64,000 nt of DNA, from positions 813,001 through 877,000 of the forward strand of contig NC_092673.1 of NCBI RefSeq assembly GCF_964355755.1, in the 5' to 3' direction. Origin of the DNA: Antedon mediterranea (taxonomy: Eukaryota; Echinodermata; Crinoidea; Comatulida; Antedonidae). How positions within the stretch are numbered: position 1 is the stretch's first letter; every line of letters begins with the position of its first letter. This document shows, one piece after another, positions 11,401 through 22,200 of the stretch. The position numbers and the translations under genes were made by a program. The notes beneath the pieces were generated by a model, which was given only the letters and a program-made list of their open reading frames with translations, was not told where the DNA came from and searched no databases.

Positions 11401-13205
11401 AAGATAGATTCTAATGAAAATGTTTATTGTAACGTAATATTATTTTATATGGGTAACTGAACTAATGTACTAATCATATCACATTTAAATTAAGGAGTAT
11501 TTGTACCATATTTAAAAACTGGCTAAATTTTATTTATATATATATTGTTTTTCCATACGCATCCAACAATGAGTACGGTAACTCAACAATTACAGGATGG
11601 ATTTATAAATTATCATGCTTAAAAACTAAGTCTCATTTGAGGCTTTAGAGTGGAGTTACACTAGGCCCTAGGTCAGGATTGAACCTCGGACCTTGGCATT
11701 GGAAGGCAGCCTATTAATCTAGAAGATTTGTATGTAAAAATTCTTAACGATATTTTAATTTTCAGATGTTGAAGAACAATTGCCTACAAAAATCAATAAA
11801 GTTAAAACCATGGAAACTGGTAAGAATTATAAAATGGAAAATAGATGTACATAATATCTGAAATAGAGCTGAAATTACAATTTTGATATTTTTTAATGTT
11901 TAGATTTGTGTAGAAAAAAAAACTCTGAAGTTGAAGAACATCTTTCTACCACCAGCGACACAGATAATGCAAACATAAAAACTGGTAAGCACAATAACTT
12001 AAATATATGTTATAATATGGAAAAATCTTATTTTTATTACTTTACTTAGAGTGTTACAATTTGATTTTTAAAATTATTACCAAATGAATGATTAATTTAT
12101 TAAGAGAACAACTTAGAAAATGATGAGGAACCTACCACCAGTGTCACCGTTGATATGAATACACAGACTGGTAAGTTCTGACTAAAATGTTTTTATGCTT
12201 ATTGCAGATGCCATTATATGTAAAATATATATATTATATGATCATTCATGGTTGGGTAGGGTCACATGAGTTATTCAATAATACAAAGAAAATCTAAGAT
12301 TGAACTATAGTATTTTTAAATGTTTTACAGAAGCTTCAGCAGAAACTGAAAAAATGTCCAGAGAGATGCTACGATATGAGAAAATTATTCAAAACATTCA
12401 CGCTCAGGATGGGAAAAGGACAAACGAATATGAGGCTATAGTTAAAAAACAAGAAAACCAGACAAAGGTTATTCAAAATCTACTAGCTAAAAATCAAGAA
12501 GTGCTAAGTGAAAACAGGATTTTAACTAACAGTAAAAATGACTATCAGAAAGTAAGGGAAGAAGTAAGAGAAGAACTAAATGACAAAGAAGGTGAAATCA
12601 GAGGAATGAAAAGTGAAATTGAAGACTTAAAGTCGGATTTGAAAAAAGAGTCACAGAGGGTAGAAAACAAATGCAATGAGAATGAAAGATTAACAAAGCA
12701 GATGAATGATATGTCTGAAAAACAGAGTCAACTAGAAAAACAAGTTAGACAGTTGGAAAAAGATAAAGATAAAACAGGGAATGAAGTAGAAATTCTAAGA
12801 GAAGAGAAGAAACAACAAATTAAAGTTATTGAAAAGCAGAGTAAGGAACTACAAGCTCTGAATACACAAATTGGACAATTACGAATAAAAGTAAAGAATA
12901 CTCATGAATCTTTAAAGAAGGCTACTGGGGAGAAAGATGAACATTTGAAGACAAGCTTAAAATTGAACAAATTAGTAAAACAATATGAGGAAAAATTAAA
13001 CCATCTGACGAAAGAAAACGAGGAACACCAAAGAAAATTAAAAGAGGCTAAAATTGAATTTTATTTGAAAAGGTTATCAGACAGTTATTATTATTTTAAA
13101 GTTGTTATAGGTGTAATCATTTTATCAATTATTTTCAATCCCTATTTTATCTTGTGCATAAAACAATTGTATTATCTCATCGTTTATATATTTAAAAAAG
13201 TATAA
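8423..13205 (+). CDS. Tail-anchored coiled-coil protein with six duplicated small exons
   Basis: Proposed seven-exon gene of 414 residues: 8423-8492, 11004-11081, 11357-11377, 11766-11819, 11904-11984, 12105-12170 and 12331-13205. All introns are GT..AG and all are phase 1. The first six exons encode short acidic, Thr/Ser-rich segments (for example EEQSATSVDANMAN, EEQLPTTSNKDAATMAN, EEHLSTTSDTDNANIKT, EEPTTSVTVDMNTQT) that look like copies of one another. The last exon encodes about 250 residues of charged coiled coil, with GEIRGMKSEIEDLKSDLK resembling the signature of the downstream family, then a hydrophobic tail (about 381-412, VVIGVIILSIIF) ending KKV. That predicts a C-terminal membrane anchor with the coiled coil in the cytosol. 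AATAAA at 13248-13253. The 21-base exon is the least certain. No known family is recognised. Confidence 0.7.
9095..10557. repeat. Repeats carrying a conserved TGTCCACTCCGACAC word
   Basis: Six copies of TGTCCACTCCGACAC (near 9100, 9276, 9453, 9820, 10189 and 10540) lie in the first intron of the coiled-coil gene. The last three sit in diverged tandem units of about 355 bases that share GCCAACTG-TGGTTTTATGGTGTTT and TTTGGATAAAAC. Around the earlier copies the flanks are no longer alike, yet the 15-base word is intact. No reading frame explains this. Confidence 0.8.
10012..10067. repeat. 56-base palindrome
   Basis: CTCATGACC-TTGTCCAAAACATCATCTG is followed at once by its reverse complement, with one mismatched pair and centre at CTG/CAG (10039/10040). 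It would form a hairpin with 28-base arms and almost no loop. It lies inside one unit of the 355-base repeat; the neighbouring unit at about 10380 has only a half-site (ACTCAGATGATGTTTT), so the palindrome arose or was kept in one copy only. Confidence 0.9.
11560..11722 (-). mobile_element. tRNA-derived SINE, family 1 (minus orientation)
   Basis: Read on the minus strand it contains TGCCTTCCAATGCCAAGGTC, a box-B-like GAGGTTCAATCC, CCTCAAATGAGACTTAGTTT and TTGTTGGATGCGTATG. The same order occurs in plus orientation at 28486-28625 and 39061-39245. It is in an intron of the coiled-coil gene. Confidence 0.7.
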
Positions 13206-13253
13206 TGTAACATTTCCTGTATTTGAAAGGGTTTATAGGTTATATGCAATAAA

Positions 13254-15595
13254 ACCTGATTGATTTTGTCAGAGTTGATGGATTAGTTTTTGGCCAAGTT
13301 GACTTGAGGCCGAGTTGACTTGAGGCCGAGTTGACTTGAGGCCGAGTTGACTTGGGGCCGACTTGACGTGGGGCCGACTTGACTTGGGGCCAACTTGACG
13401 TGGGGCCGACCTGACTTTGGCCGAGACGGTTTAGGGCCGAGTTGACCTGCACATGTGTATATTTACAGCTATTATACACTTAAAGCAACAGTATAGTACT
13501 AGCCAACAAATGTAAAATAAGGCTTACCGTAACTTAATTTTTGATAATTTTTTTAGGATTTCATTTTGAATATTTGATGATACAATAGTTATCTCTAATA
13601 GATTAACAATCCTAAAATAAAAACTCTGGAAATTTAAAAACCAAAACTTCCGTACCTAACCTACCTCAATGCCATTATATATATTAAAATATTTATTTCA
13701 GTATATAAAAGTTGTACCAGTACCTAATTCAGAGATGATAGTAACATATTAATAAATATGATAAAATACAATATATTTTTATCTATTTATTCCTGGTACA
13801 TTTGTGTAATAAACAAAAGAGAATACAGTTGAATTAGCTGAATTCTCCCACTAGGGTGCACATGCGCAACCATATTCATTGCTGTTTATCGTAGCATTAA
13901 TTGTATTTTGAACACAAAATACTCAAGTTTGTGATATGACATTAAAAATAGAATAAAAAAAAAAAAAATTGAAAATTCAGTACATTACTCACTTATAGCC
14001 TCAGAAAATAATTAAAAATATTCTTCATAAACAATAAGACTAACAGTATGAATATAATCTTCCAGAATTATCAAGAAATAGTTGGACTTATAAAATAGTA
14101 ATATGTTTTCGAAAGAAGATTTTACTTTGAAATTTAAAATTATACATTAAAGAAAAATCCTTGGCTAAAATCTTATCCTCAACAAGTGAGTTAGCTTTTA
14201 CAAGTAGAAGATCTCTTTGTAAACTATTAATTAGGGCTGTCGAAAGTCCATTACAAAAACATTTTTATATCATACATTTCTGCTACAATACATTTTGGTT
14301 CATGGGTTTCGTTTCTGTATTCATATTTAAATTAATATTGATTTTTCTACAAAAAGAAAGGATAATTTGCATTCAAGTGCGATTTCAAACAATAATGTGC
14401 CGACTGAACTTTGATATTGTCAATGTTAAAGGGCGTTTCAATGACAAGAAATTGGTTTTCCCAGGGCAGTTTACCTCACAGGCAACTAACCACAAACCAA
14501 CCAGGAAGCTCACCATACATAATATATTTAACAAGGTACAGTCGTATAGATTTGTCCTGGGACTATCCCACCCAGCAGATTCTTTTTACTGATTTTTGGC
14601 TATATAATTAATATAACAGATATCACCTCAGGTAATAATTGTATGTCATTATTTTAGGGTATAATAATAATATGTTTATACAGTGTAAAACTATATAAAT
14701 TATATCATAGGAAATGTTTTTTAAGTAGGTAACCTTAGCAAATGTCTTGATAGGTCCCCAAATGGCGATAAGGTTCACCATTAGCCGTTTACATATTCAC
14801 AGAATGCAAATAAACTATTCCAATCACAATTGTTCTATGTTTCATTTATCAATTGTTTTATTGAATAAAATATGTGTACATGTACAGTATTTGCCAAGAC
14901 CATAAGGAATATTATGCCTATACATACTCAACGATCAATACATAGAGGTGCACATTTGAGTACATAAACAGTATTAGGTGAACAAATAGGTACACCAATA
15001 AACATTTAAATTAGTATATGCTTCAAGTATTTTGTACAAAAGATCTGGGATTGGTTATTATGTATATAAAACCATAGAGAAATGAATTCTTCTCCTTGAA
15101 AAGGTTTTCCGTCATTACGACATTACACTTTCCATGATTTGTTTCCATGTTTATCTGTTTTGGGCAGGAGTGTTATTGTGCTAAAGTCTACATTTTTTTC
15201 TTTTAAATCTTTTTTGGTTTATCCAGTTTTCTTTTGGTCTACCTGGTGGTCTATTTACTTTTTTTTCAGTTTCCTTCATTCCTTGTTTAATTGGCGAATT
15301 GCCTATGTCAAAACCAAGCTATAAGGTACTACAATTCAACAACTGAAGTGAATTTGGGTGATATAAAGAATTGTTGGCACATCTCATAATTAGTAACCTA
15401 CAGAAATTGTATTAATCAGTAATAAGTTGACATTTTTTATAGCAAAATTTATATATAGAAAAATCTAGTCATGTCGCGGGTAGTATAATTCTGGACAATT
15501 ATTTCACCCCCAGTAGATAATACGATGTCTAGGAACACAGTGTACATTTTAGTAATGGCAAGTAGACTTGAAAAGGAATACATGTTATAACAACA
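13254..15595. other. Intergenic; one minisatellite, otherwise nothing recognised
   Basis: Apart from the GGCCGAGTTGACTTGA repeat at 13285-13452, this AT-rich stretch shows no coding exon I can support. An open frame at 14161-14592 has neither family features nor splice context and is treated as chance. Confidence 0.5.
13285..13452. repeat. Minisatellite, unit about GAGGCCGAGTTGACTT
   Basis: Eight or more degenerate copies of a 19-20 base unit (GAGGCCGAGTTGACTT, GGGGCCGACTTGACGT and similar), just downstream of the coiled-coil gene's poly(A) signal. The same word recurs inverted at 29600-29705, so the unit is dispersed in the region. Confidence 0.85.
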
Positions 15596-15825
15596 TATTA
15601 ACGCCAGGCTAGTGATCTGGAGGTCGTGGGTTCGAGAACTACTTGCGTATTTTTTCGCAAGTATTCTCAAATGTACTTAGTATAAAGTACAAATTACGTC
15701 AGAGTAGGGCAAAACATCCAATTACTCAACTCCCTGACGCAAAGCTACAATGACAATCCTGTTGGTGCAGTACCCGCTGCTTACTTGAGCTCGAATCTAA
15801 CCACTAGCCATTTTTTTCTTTTAAA
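15596..15825 (+). mobile_element. tRNA-derived SINE, family 2 (5'-truncated copy)
   Basis: Carries ACGCCAGGCTAGTGATCTGG, the box-B-like GTGGGTTCGAGAACT, then a body (TCTCAAATGTACTTAGTATA, ACTCCCTGACGCAAAGC). It is nearly the same as the adjoining copy at 15826-16014 but lacks the 5' end and has a small insertion. Confidence 0.75.
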
Positions 15826-16014
15826 TCTCAAGCTCAGTGGTCTAGAGGTATGAACGCCAGGCTAGTGATCTGGAGGTGTGGGTTGGAATCCCACCCGAGA
15901 ACTACTTATTCTAAGTATTCTCAAATGTACTTAGTATAAAGTACAAATTACGTCAGAGTAGGGCAAAACATCTAATTACTCAACTCCCTGACGCAAAGCT
16001 ACAATTACAAACAT
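15826..16014 (+). mobile_element. tRNA-derived SINE, family 2
   Basis: Begins AGCTCAGTGGTCTAGAGGTA (box A type), then GTGTGGGTTGGAATCCCACC (box B with stem), as in a tRNA gene, followed by an unrelated body and a CAAAT-repeat tail (AAATCAAATCAAATC). The tRNA-like part is not a functional tRNA because it runs into the SINE body without an acceptor stem. Confidence 0.8.
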
Positions 16015-16271
16015 ATTAAAAACAAATCAAATCAAATCAATTAACATTTATTTCCAAAATGGTGGCGTCACCAAAAAAGCAAAGCTTGTGTCAAGGACGC
16101 CCAAACAAAACAAATAAATAAGACACAGAAATGAAAATAACAATAAACGCATATCGGTACTTCCAGTTTTAAAATTAGAACAATTATTAATTTCAATGCC
16201 AATAGCTCCCACTCCCTAATAAAAAGGGGGACAATTAGTGCATACATCATAACATTCGCAACTATTTTTCA

Positions 16272-19200
16272 GATAAATATGGATATGGATGGAAGTGAAG
16301 CAGACAAAAAGTTTATAGCCTTAAAAACCAAATTCAGTGAACACTACAATGACCACAAATACCATTGGCTCAAATTTTGCCTTTTTGGTATAGTGCATGT
16401 ATCAGATCTTACTGATGAAACTTGTAAAGCACATAGTTTGCTAAATAAACTGGATGACTTTGGTAAAATCAAAGCTACTAACGTTGACTTCCTGCTAGAG
16501 ATTGCAAATTTATCAGGTTTGCAGAAGGCAAAAGATCTTGTAAATCAATATATGAGTGATAACAAGGTTCAAAACACTTACAAGGAAATATTGTCACCTT
16601 ATCGTAAAGGACTTTACAAAACCATGGAAAATGTTGGACCAGACGACATGCATAAAGTTATTGAGGACTATCAGCTGCAAAAGTCAACTACTATGTGGGA
16701 TGTGGTATTCCAACTAGAAATCCGTACAGAATTAGCAGATCATGAAGACAAAATAAGGATGTTTGCTAGTCTACTTAATCCATTAGCAAGGAACAAACTA
16801 CTTGATATTTGTATGTTTTAAAAAATTCTTTTTGTACCATGTGGATTATTGAATAATGTCTAAATTGTGACTTACAAATTCTTATTTCGTCTTATTGTTC
16901 AGTTAACATGGAAATTCCCCAAGGCTCTTTTCTTACTTTTTACAATCTTTATTAATAACTTTATTGCAAATAGTGTGCGTGATGCATGATGGGAAGGAAA
17001 TGTCAAAATGCGTAATAGGATTTATAGGATTTCATAAATTCATTCATTACAGTAAAACATGGGAGTTTAATAGACTATACTAACAAACTGAAATAGTATT
17101 TTTTAGCTGTCCAGTAGAACCACCGTGGCTTTGGCATATAAATAATACTATTTAAAGTGGCACTCAGAACTAACATTTTTGGAGAGTGATATATACTAAT
17201 TTAGACCAAAAAAATCACTTAAATTTTTATGATTTTGATTAATTAATTATACAAGACGTGGAATCATTTGAAAAAAAAAAATTGGACTAGATCAGTTTCA
17301 GTTGCCTGGCAATTTTTGGTATCTCTAATCTGCTTTTCTAGGCTAGGCCTAGAAATATGTTGTTGACATAATTCACAGTAAATAAATAATGAATGTTTTA
17401 TATTTGTGCAATGGTTCGTCTTATTTCAATTCAATTTAATATAGTGTAACCTTTCATCTTTAAAGATGTATTGTCCCCCTGAAAAAAATTTTTTTTTCAA
17501 TATTTTTGTTGAATAGGCCATTTTAATTGCACATAAAAGTTATTCACTTTGACCTCAATTTGGATTGAAAAAAATAATTTTTTACACGGAAAAATCGCAA
17601 TTTAATGCAAAAATTAACCAACCGGAAGCTATTTGTCTGGAAGACAAATGTGTTCCGGTTTAATTTAACCCTTGACCTGAGTTAGCTCATAAATATTCAT
17701 ATTGTATGGATACATCATGTGGATGATGATGCTTTCCAAATCAACAGCCAACAACGATACAGTCGAGACGCAGAGTGCTCAAATGACCGTTAAATCGCTA
17801 ATTTTCCCCTGCGCATGCGCCATTTTTATACCAGGAAGTAGAAATTGTTTACACTTAGCGACGAACCGCGATGAATTTTTGCATGGAAGAGCCTTCAGAA
17901 ATCCAGTAAAATTTCACCAATCAGGAACCTAATTCACTTGCCAAATATGGTAAAGGCTTACCAAATATAGAAAGAATCTTCCCGCCGACTTTTTTTCGTA
18001 TAAAAGGACGGACATTTAAATCGGCGTCCATTTTTCGAAATCGTAGCTGTCGAGGGCTCAAGTGAGGTAAGTTTTGATTCTGGTTTGTTTTGGTTTGAAA
18101 CAAACCAGCCGATTTTTTCTTCACAAGCCAAAATTAATAACATTCTAGTATGTGTTCAATACACATATAATACATATTCTGAGAAAGATTTGGCTCTGTT
18201 CATTCATGAGAACTATTAAAATTTAGTGCAAGTTGAGCAGTCACTTTTTTCGGGCCGCCGCCATCTTTGTATGTATTCCTTAGCTATATCGTAGATAGCG
18301 CCTGTGCTTTAGCAGATCAATCTTTACCAATCACGGGGCTTTGGTTTGACATATTAGGTTTTGATCGACTATTTATTGATTATCACGCAATTATAATGTT
18401 ATTTGAAGTTATATTTTGGGGAAATTTGTAATTATAAACTGAATAAAATACATTGAGATTTCGGTCTGTATATAGAAATAGGGCCGGCCTACTGTAACTA
18501 GTAGTAGGGCGGATCAACTGTCCACTAGGGCTAGCTAGGCCGATCTGTTTAGAAGTTTCCTATATAGTTATTTCGTACGGATTGAACTATTAGTAATTAC
18601 CCTATGCTATTGGAACTAAATTTGTAATTTTTTTTATTATATGCACCTAGGCCTAGTCCCAGCTGTAGAGCATACTATCTAGGCCTAGCAGCTAGTCAGA
18701 GAAGAGCCAGTCAGCCGGCTCCTGCCCAGGCTATTATGCTGATGCTAGGCCAGCTGGAGTGTTCAACACTCGGCCAGAAATCGATGGTACCAAGCTCACC
18801 AGATGTACTAAAATAAACCTATAAAGGAAGTATACAATGATACTGTAATATTTTCTTTTTATTTTATTTTGCAGGTGTTTGGATGCCAGCGTTTGATCAC
18901 CTCAATTAGTCAGCATACCGTATCAAGCCAGAATGTCTGCTTACTGTTGTGAACCAACTTTCATGTGCATTTACTACGCCAATTTATATCAAGTTTAATA
19001 TGTGTGCTATGTAAATAAGTTATAGAACTATATGATATATTTGATTTTATTTAATAATATTATAATAATTAGATTTGTTTGTCTTAGAATAGTATAAAAA
19101 TAGTATTTTTACATGCAGTATAATTTTGAAAGTATTTATGCCAATACTTTGCCATAATAAAATAAAAACATCTCGTTACATTCTGCATTGTCTAGGATTA

Positions 19201-22200
19201 ATTTCAATAATAATAATATAGGTGCTATTTAAAAACAAAAATTTAAGAAATTTCAGCAGGTGGCTGGTTTCTGTTTTGTTTTTATATTCAATTTCCATTT
19301 TATTGGAAATTACTTAATCCAAACTAATTTAAATAAGTTTATAAACCAGTATTTGTTCCAGTTATATTGCCGTATAGCTTTCATCATGGTAGTGTAAATA
19401 TTGTATAGTGCATAATAATTACAGTATATATATTTATTTATTTTATCAGCATTTAACTTCTATCTAGTCTTTTTAAATGTTATCGTATTTATGTTTAAAT
19501 TCGTGCTGCATAATTGTATTAGGTTACATGTTTCCCAGTTCTCCAAAATATACCAAAGAGATTCATTCAGTTAAAATTACACTTTTAATGTTTTATAACT
19601 CTACCAGAATCATTTTTGTATATTTTAGGATAGTTTGTTAATGATAATTTTTATCATACAACAGTTATGAGTTGAAATAAAATAAAGTACAGTATAAATT
19701 TAAAAAATTCTTCTTTGTGTTTTATTTTTATTATGTAGTTTTTTGAAGAATTTGTGGTGTGATGATTGCAGTGATGCATTGTAAATTAATATTTATTAAT
19801 TAATAACAATAATAAATGGAATTTAAAATTAAATCACATAAATACTGTAATGCAGTCGGACCTTGACAGTTTTTATTAAAAGCAGTCTGGTTCCCCTACG
19901 ACTAATGCCATGACGTCATTTTAAGCCGTCTGGTGCTGTAAGGCTATTGCCATTACGTCATTTCTCTCGTCGGAAAATGGCTGCTATTTCAGAATTCATT
20001 CGCTTCACTCAAACGAATCCAGCCGTTTTTTTCTTCAAGAGAGTTTAACGATTTCCTTTGGTAGAAATGTTTGGAATATATATTTACGTCATATACCTAA
20101 AATCCGTGACTGTTCATACGATTTTCAGTGAGTTATTAAATTTTTTTCGACTAAAGTTACTCATCACTACGCCAGTCGCCGCTAGCCTACGCTAAGGTCG
20201 CCACAAACTTTCACTTGGCTAGGCTAAATATGATCGAATTTTTGAATTCTATACAGGTAAAATCCCTTAAATATTATTTATAAATACAAAATACCCTGTA
20301 AATCGTTAATAAAATCTCATAATTTTACACGGAAATTCAGAACTTTTTTCTCTCGATCGCCGGTAGCAATGGCGGCGATTCAAATTTCGAGATTGTGATA
20401 ATTTCGAGGTCACGCAACTCTGCGTCTCGACTGGATAGCAATGCATGCGTGCGAGAGAGTCGAGTAGTGATGCGAGACGAATCTTGAAGAAAACACGAAA
20501 ACTATAGCTAGCAGAATGCTAAGTTAGAATTACAGTTGGTAACTTTGATGTTGAATCTTATTCATTTAGGTGAGTTTTTGTTTCGCTAACAGGAGAGGCC
20601 TAGCTAGGCCTAGGCCCGAATTTGCTGCTACTGTACTACTAGTCTACTACTACTACTAGCACTGACAGTCTCGAGTAGCCTAACTGCTGCCTACTTCTGT
20701 CTCTAGAAGTAGAGTGTAGTAGGCCTAGGCAGGGTGTCTAGGCAGTACACTGCTAGCTAGGGCTACAGTAGACCACCACCAGAAGGGATGTATTTTTGTT
20801 TTAATCATGATGAATTGGTTTAATTTTTAAAGATTTCAACTATCTATTCGGCAGTGAAAATTAAAAAAAAAAGAAAATCTTAATATTGTTTTGGATGTTT
20901 TACTGATGCAATATTTAAAAAATATTTTCTGTATCAAATGCAATAGGTTCAAATTAACATTCCGCAAATAAACATTTTAATTTTTATGCAGATATTTTGA
21001 CACAAATTTCTTTTTTTTTTTAGGTTGATTGAACAATAAGAGCAGGTAGTGAGAAACATAAAATGTATCGTACAGTGGCAACATTCACAATTTATTGAAA
21101 CGTTTCTTACTATTAAAATGACACTTTGTAATGGATGTGAGCGATCTTAGAAGACTATAGCTGTCGTAATTACTGCCATTAATCAACACATTGATAATTT
21201 AGACAAATTGACACAAAAAACAATACAGGAATTCAATAAGATATACTCTATATATATATTTTATTAACTCCTTTTGAACTGTAATATTTACAGTAAAATT
21301 GTGAAGTGTAAGTAAATTTGAAGAATTTATCCTGTGTACTGAACTGTTGTAATAGGTTTTTTTTTATTTATTGAATGTTATGTTTACAAAATAATGTACT
21401 GTACATATAATACAAAAAAAATTATACAATATTTTACAAGCTGGACAAGAACATATTGGCCGAATGCAGCAGGAGAGTCAGAAATATTTTTCCTGCAATG
21501 CAATCATATTCCAATACCGAGTCTATCATTGTTGTCTTTGGGTGACCTCTGTTCCAGTCTTCATCAGCTCAACGTCTTTAAAAAAAGTAAAAGCAAAGTA
21601 TGAAAATCTGGAAAAAATAGATCATGCATATTTGGTGCAAAATTGGGCTAGTGAAATTGCTTACTTTGACATAGTCAAATAAGTATACTACCTTTCTATG
21701 GTAATTAAAACACATTACTTATAATGTTATAACTTATATAAAGAGAAAATAAATATTTGACTTACTACAGTACAGAGAACATTTGTTGTTTGTGTTGTAA
21801 AATGGCTAAGCTGGCTTTTCCCCTCTGTCTACTTGTACAGTGCTGCTGGAAGGTTCTCAATTTCAGGCTTGTATTGCAACCATTTTCCCTGAAAAATGTT
21901 TGTTTTATTTTTATCATAAAAATTTGTTAAATTAAACAAGCTTCAACTGTAAATATATATGGTACAGCAAGCTGGCTGTATTTTCGGAATGTAGCTAAGA
22001 TTGATGGCATATAGCCTAGGCCAGTCTATGAAGAGTACAATGTATAGGGCCTAGCTGGGCATCTTCTGCAGGTACCCGATTGTCACAGTCTGCTTGCTAC
22101 TAGCCTAGTAATATGCAGCAGCATGTATTAATCTAGGCCTAGCCCTGAACTGAAAAAATCCCAGGCTAAGTTAATTAATTTACCTTCCTGATATTATTGC

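Noticed and set aside
8423-12170. TRAF-binding motifs in the duplicated acidic exons
   Set aside because: The (P/S/A/T)-x-(Q/E)-E pattern fits one exon (PAEE) but is not kept in the others, so there is no support for a conserved docking site.
14161-14592. 143-codon open frame downstream of the first nested gene
   Set aside because: No family resemblance, no start codon at its left edge, no coiled coil or domain pattern, and overlapping frames of similar quality. Treated as chance.
15596-16014. tRNA gene candidates (also 33098-33338, 39061-39245 and 61173-61240)
   Set aside because: They have box A and box B words but no closed acceptor stem, and run into SINE bodies.
17921-18143. Two overlapping minus-strand frames
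   Set aside because: Short, in a transposon-like block, with no recognisable domain.
21394-21682. Two overlapping plus-strand frames
   Set aside because: Low-quality composition, inside the 17460-22624 block; no splice context or homology I recognise.
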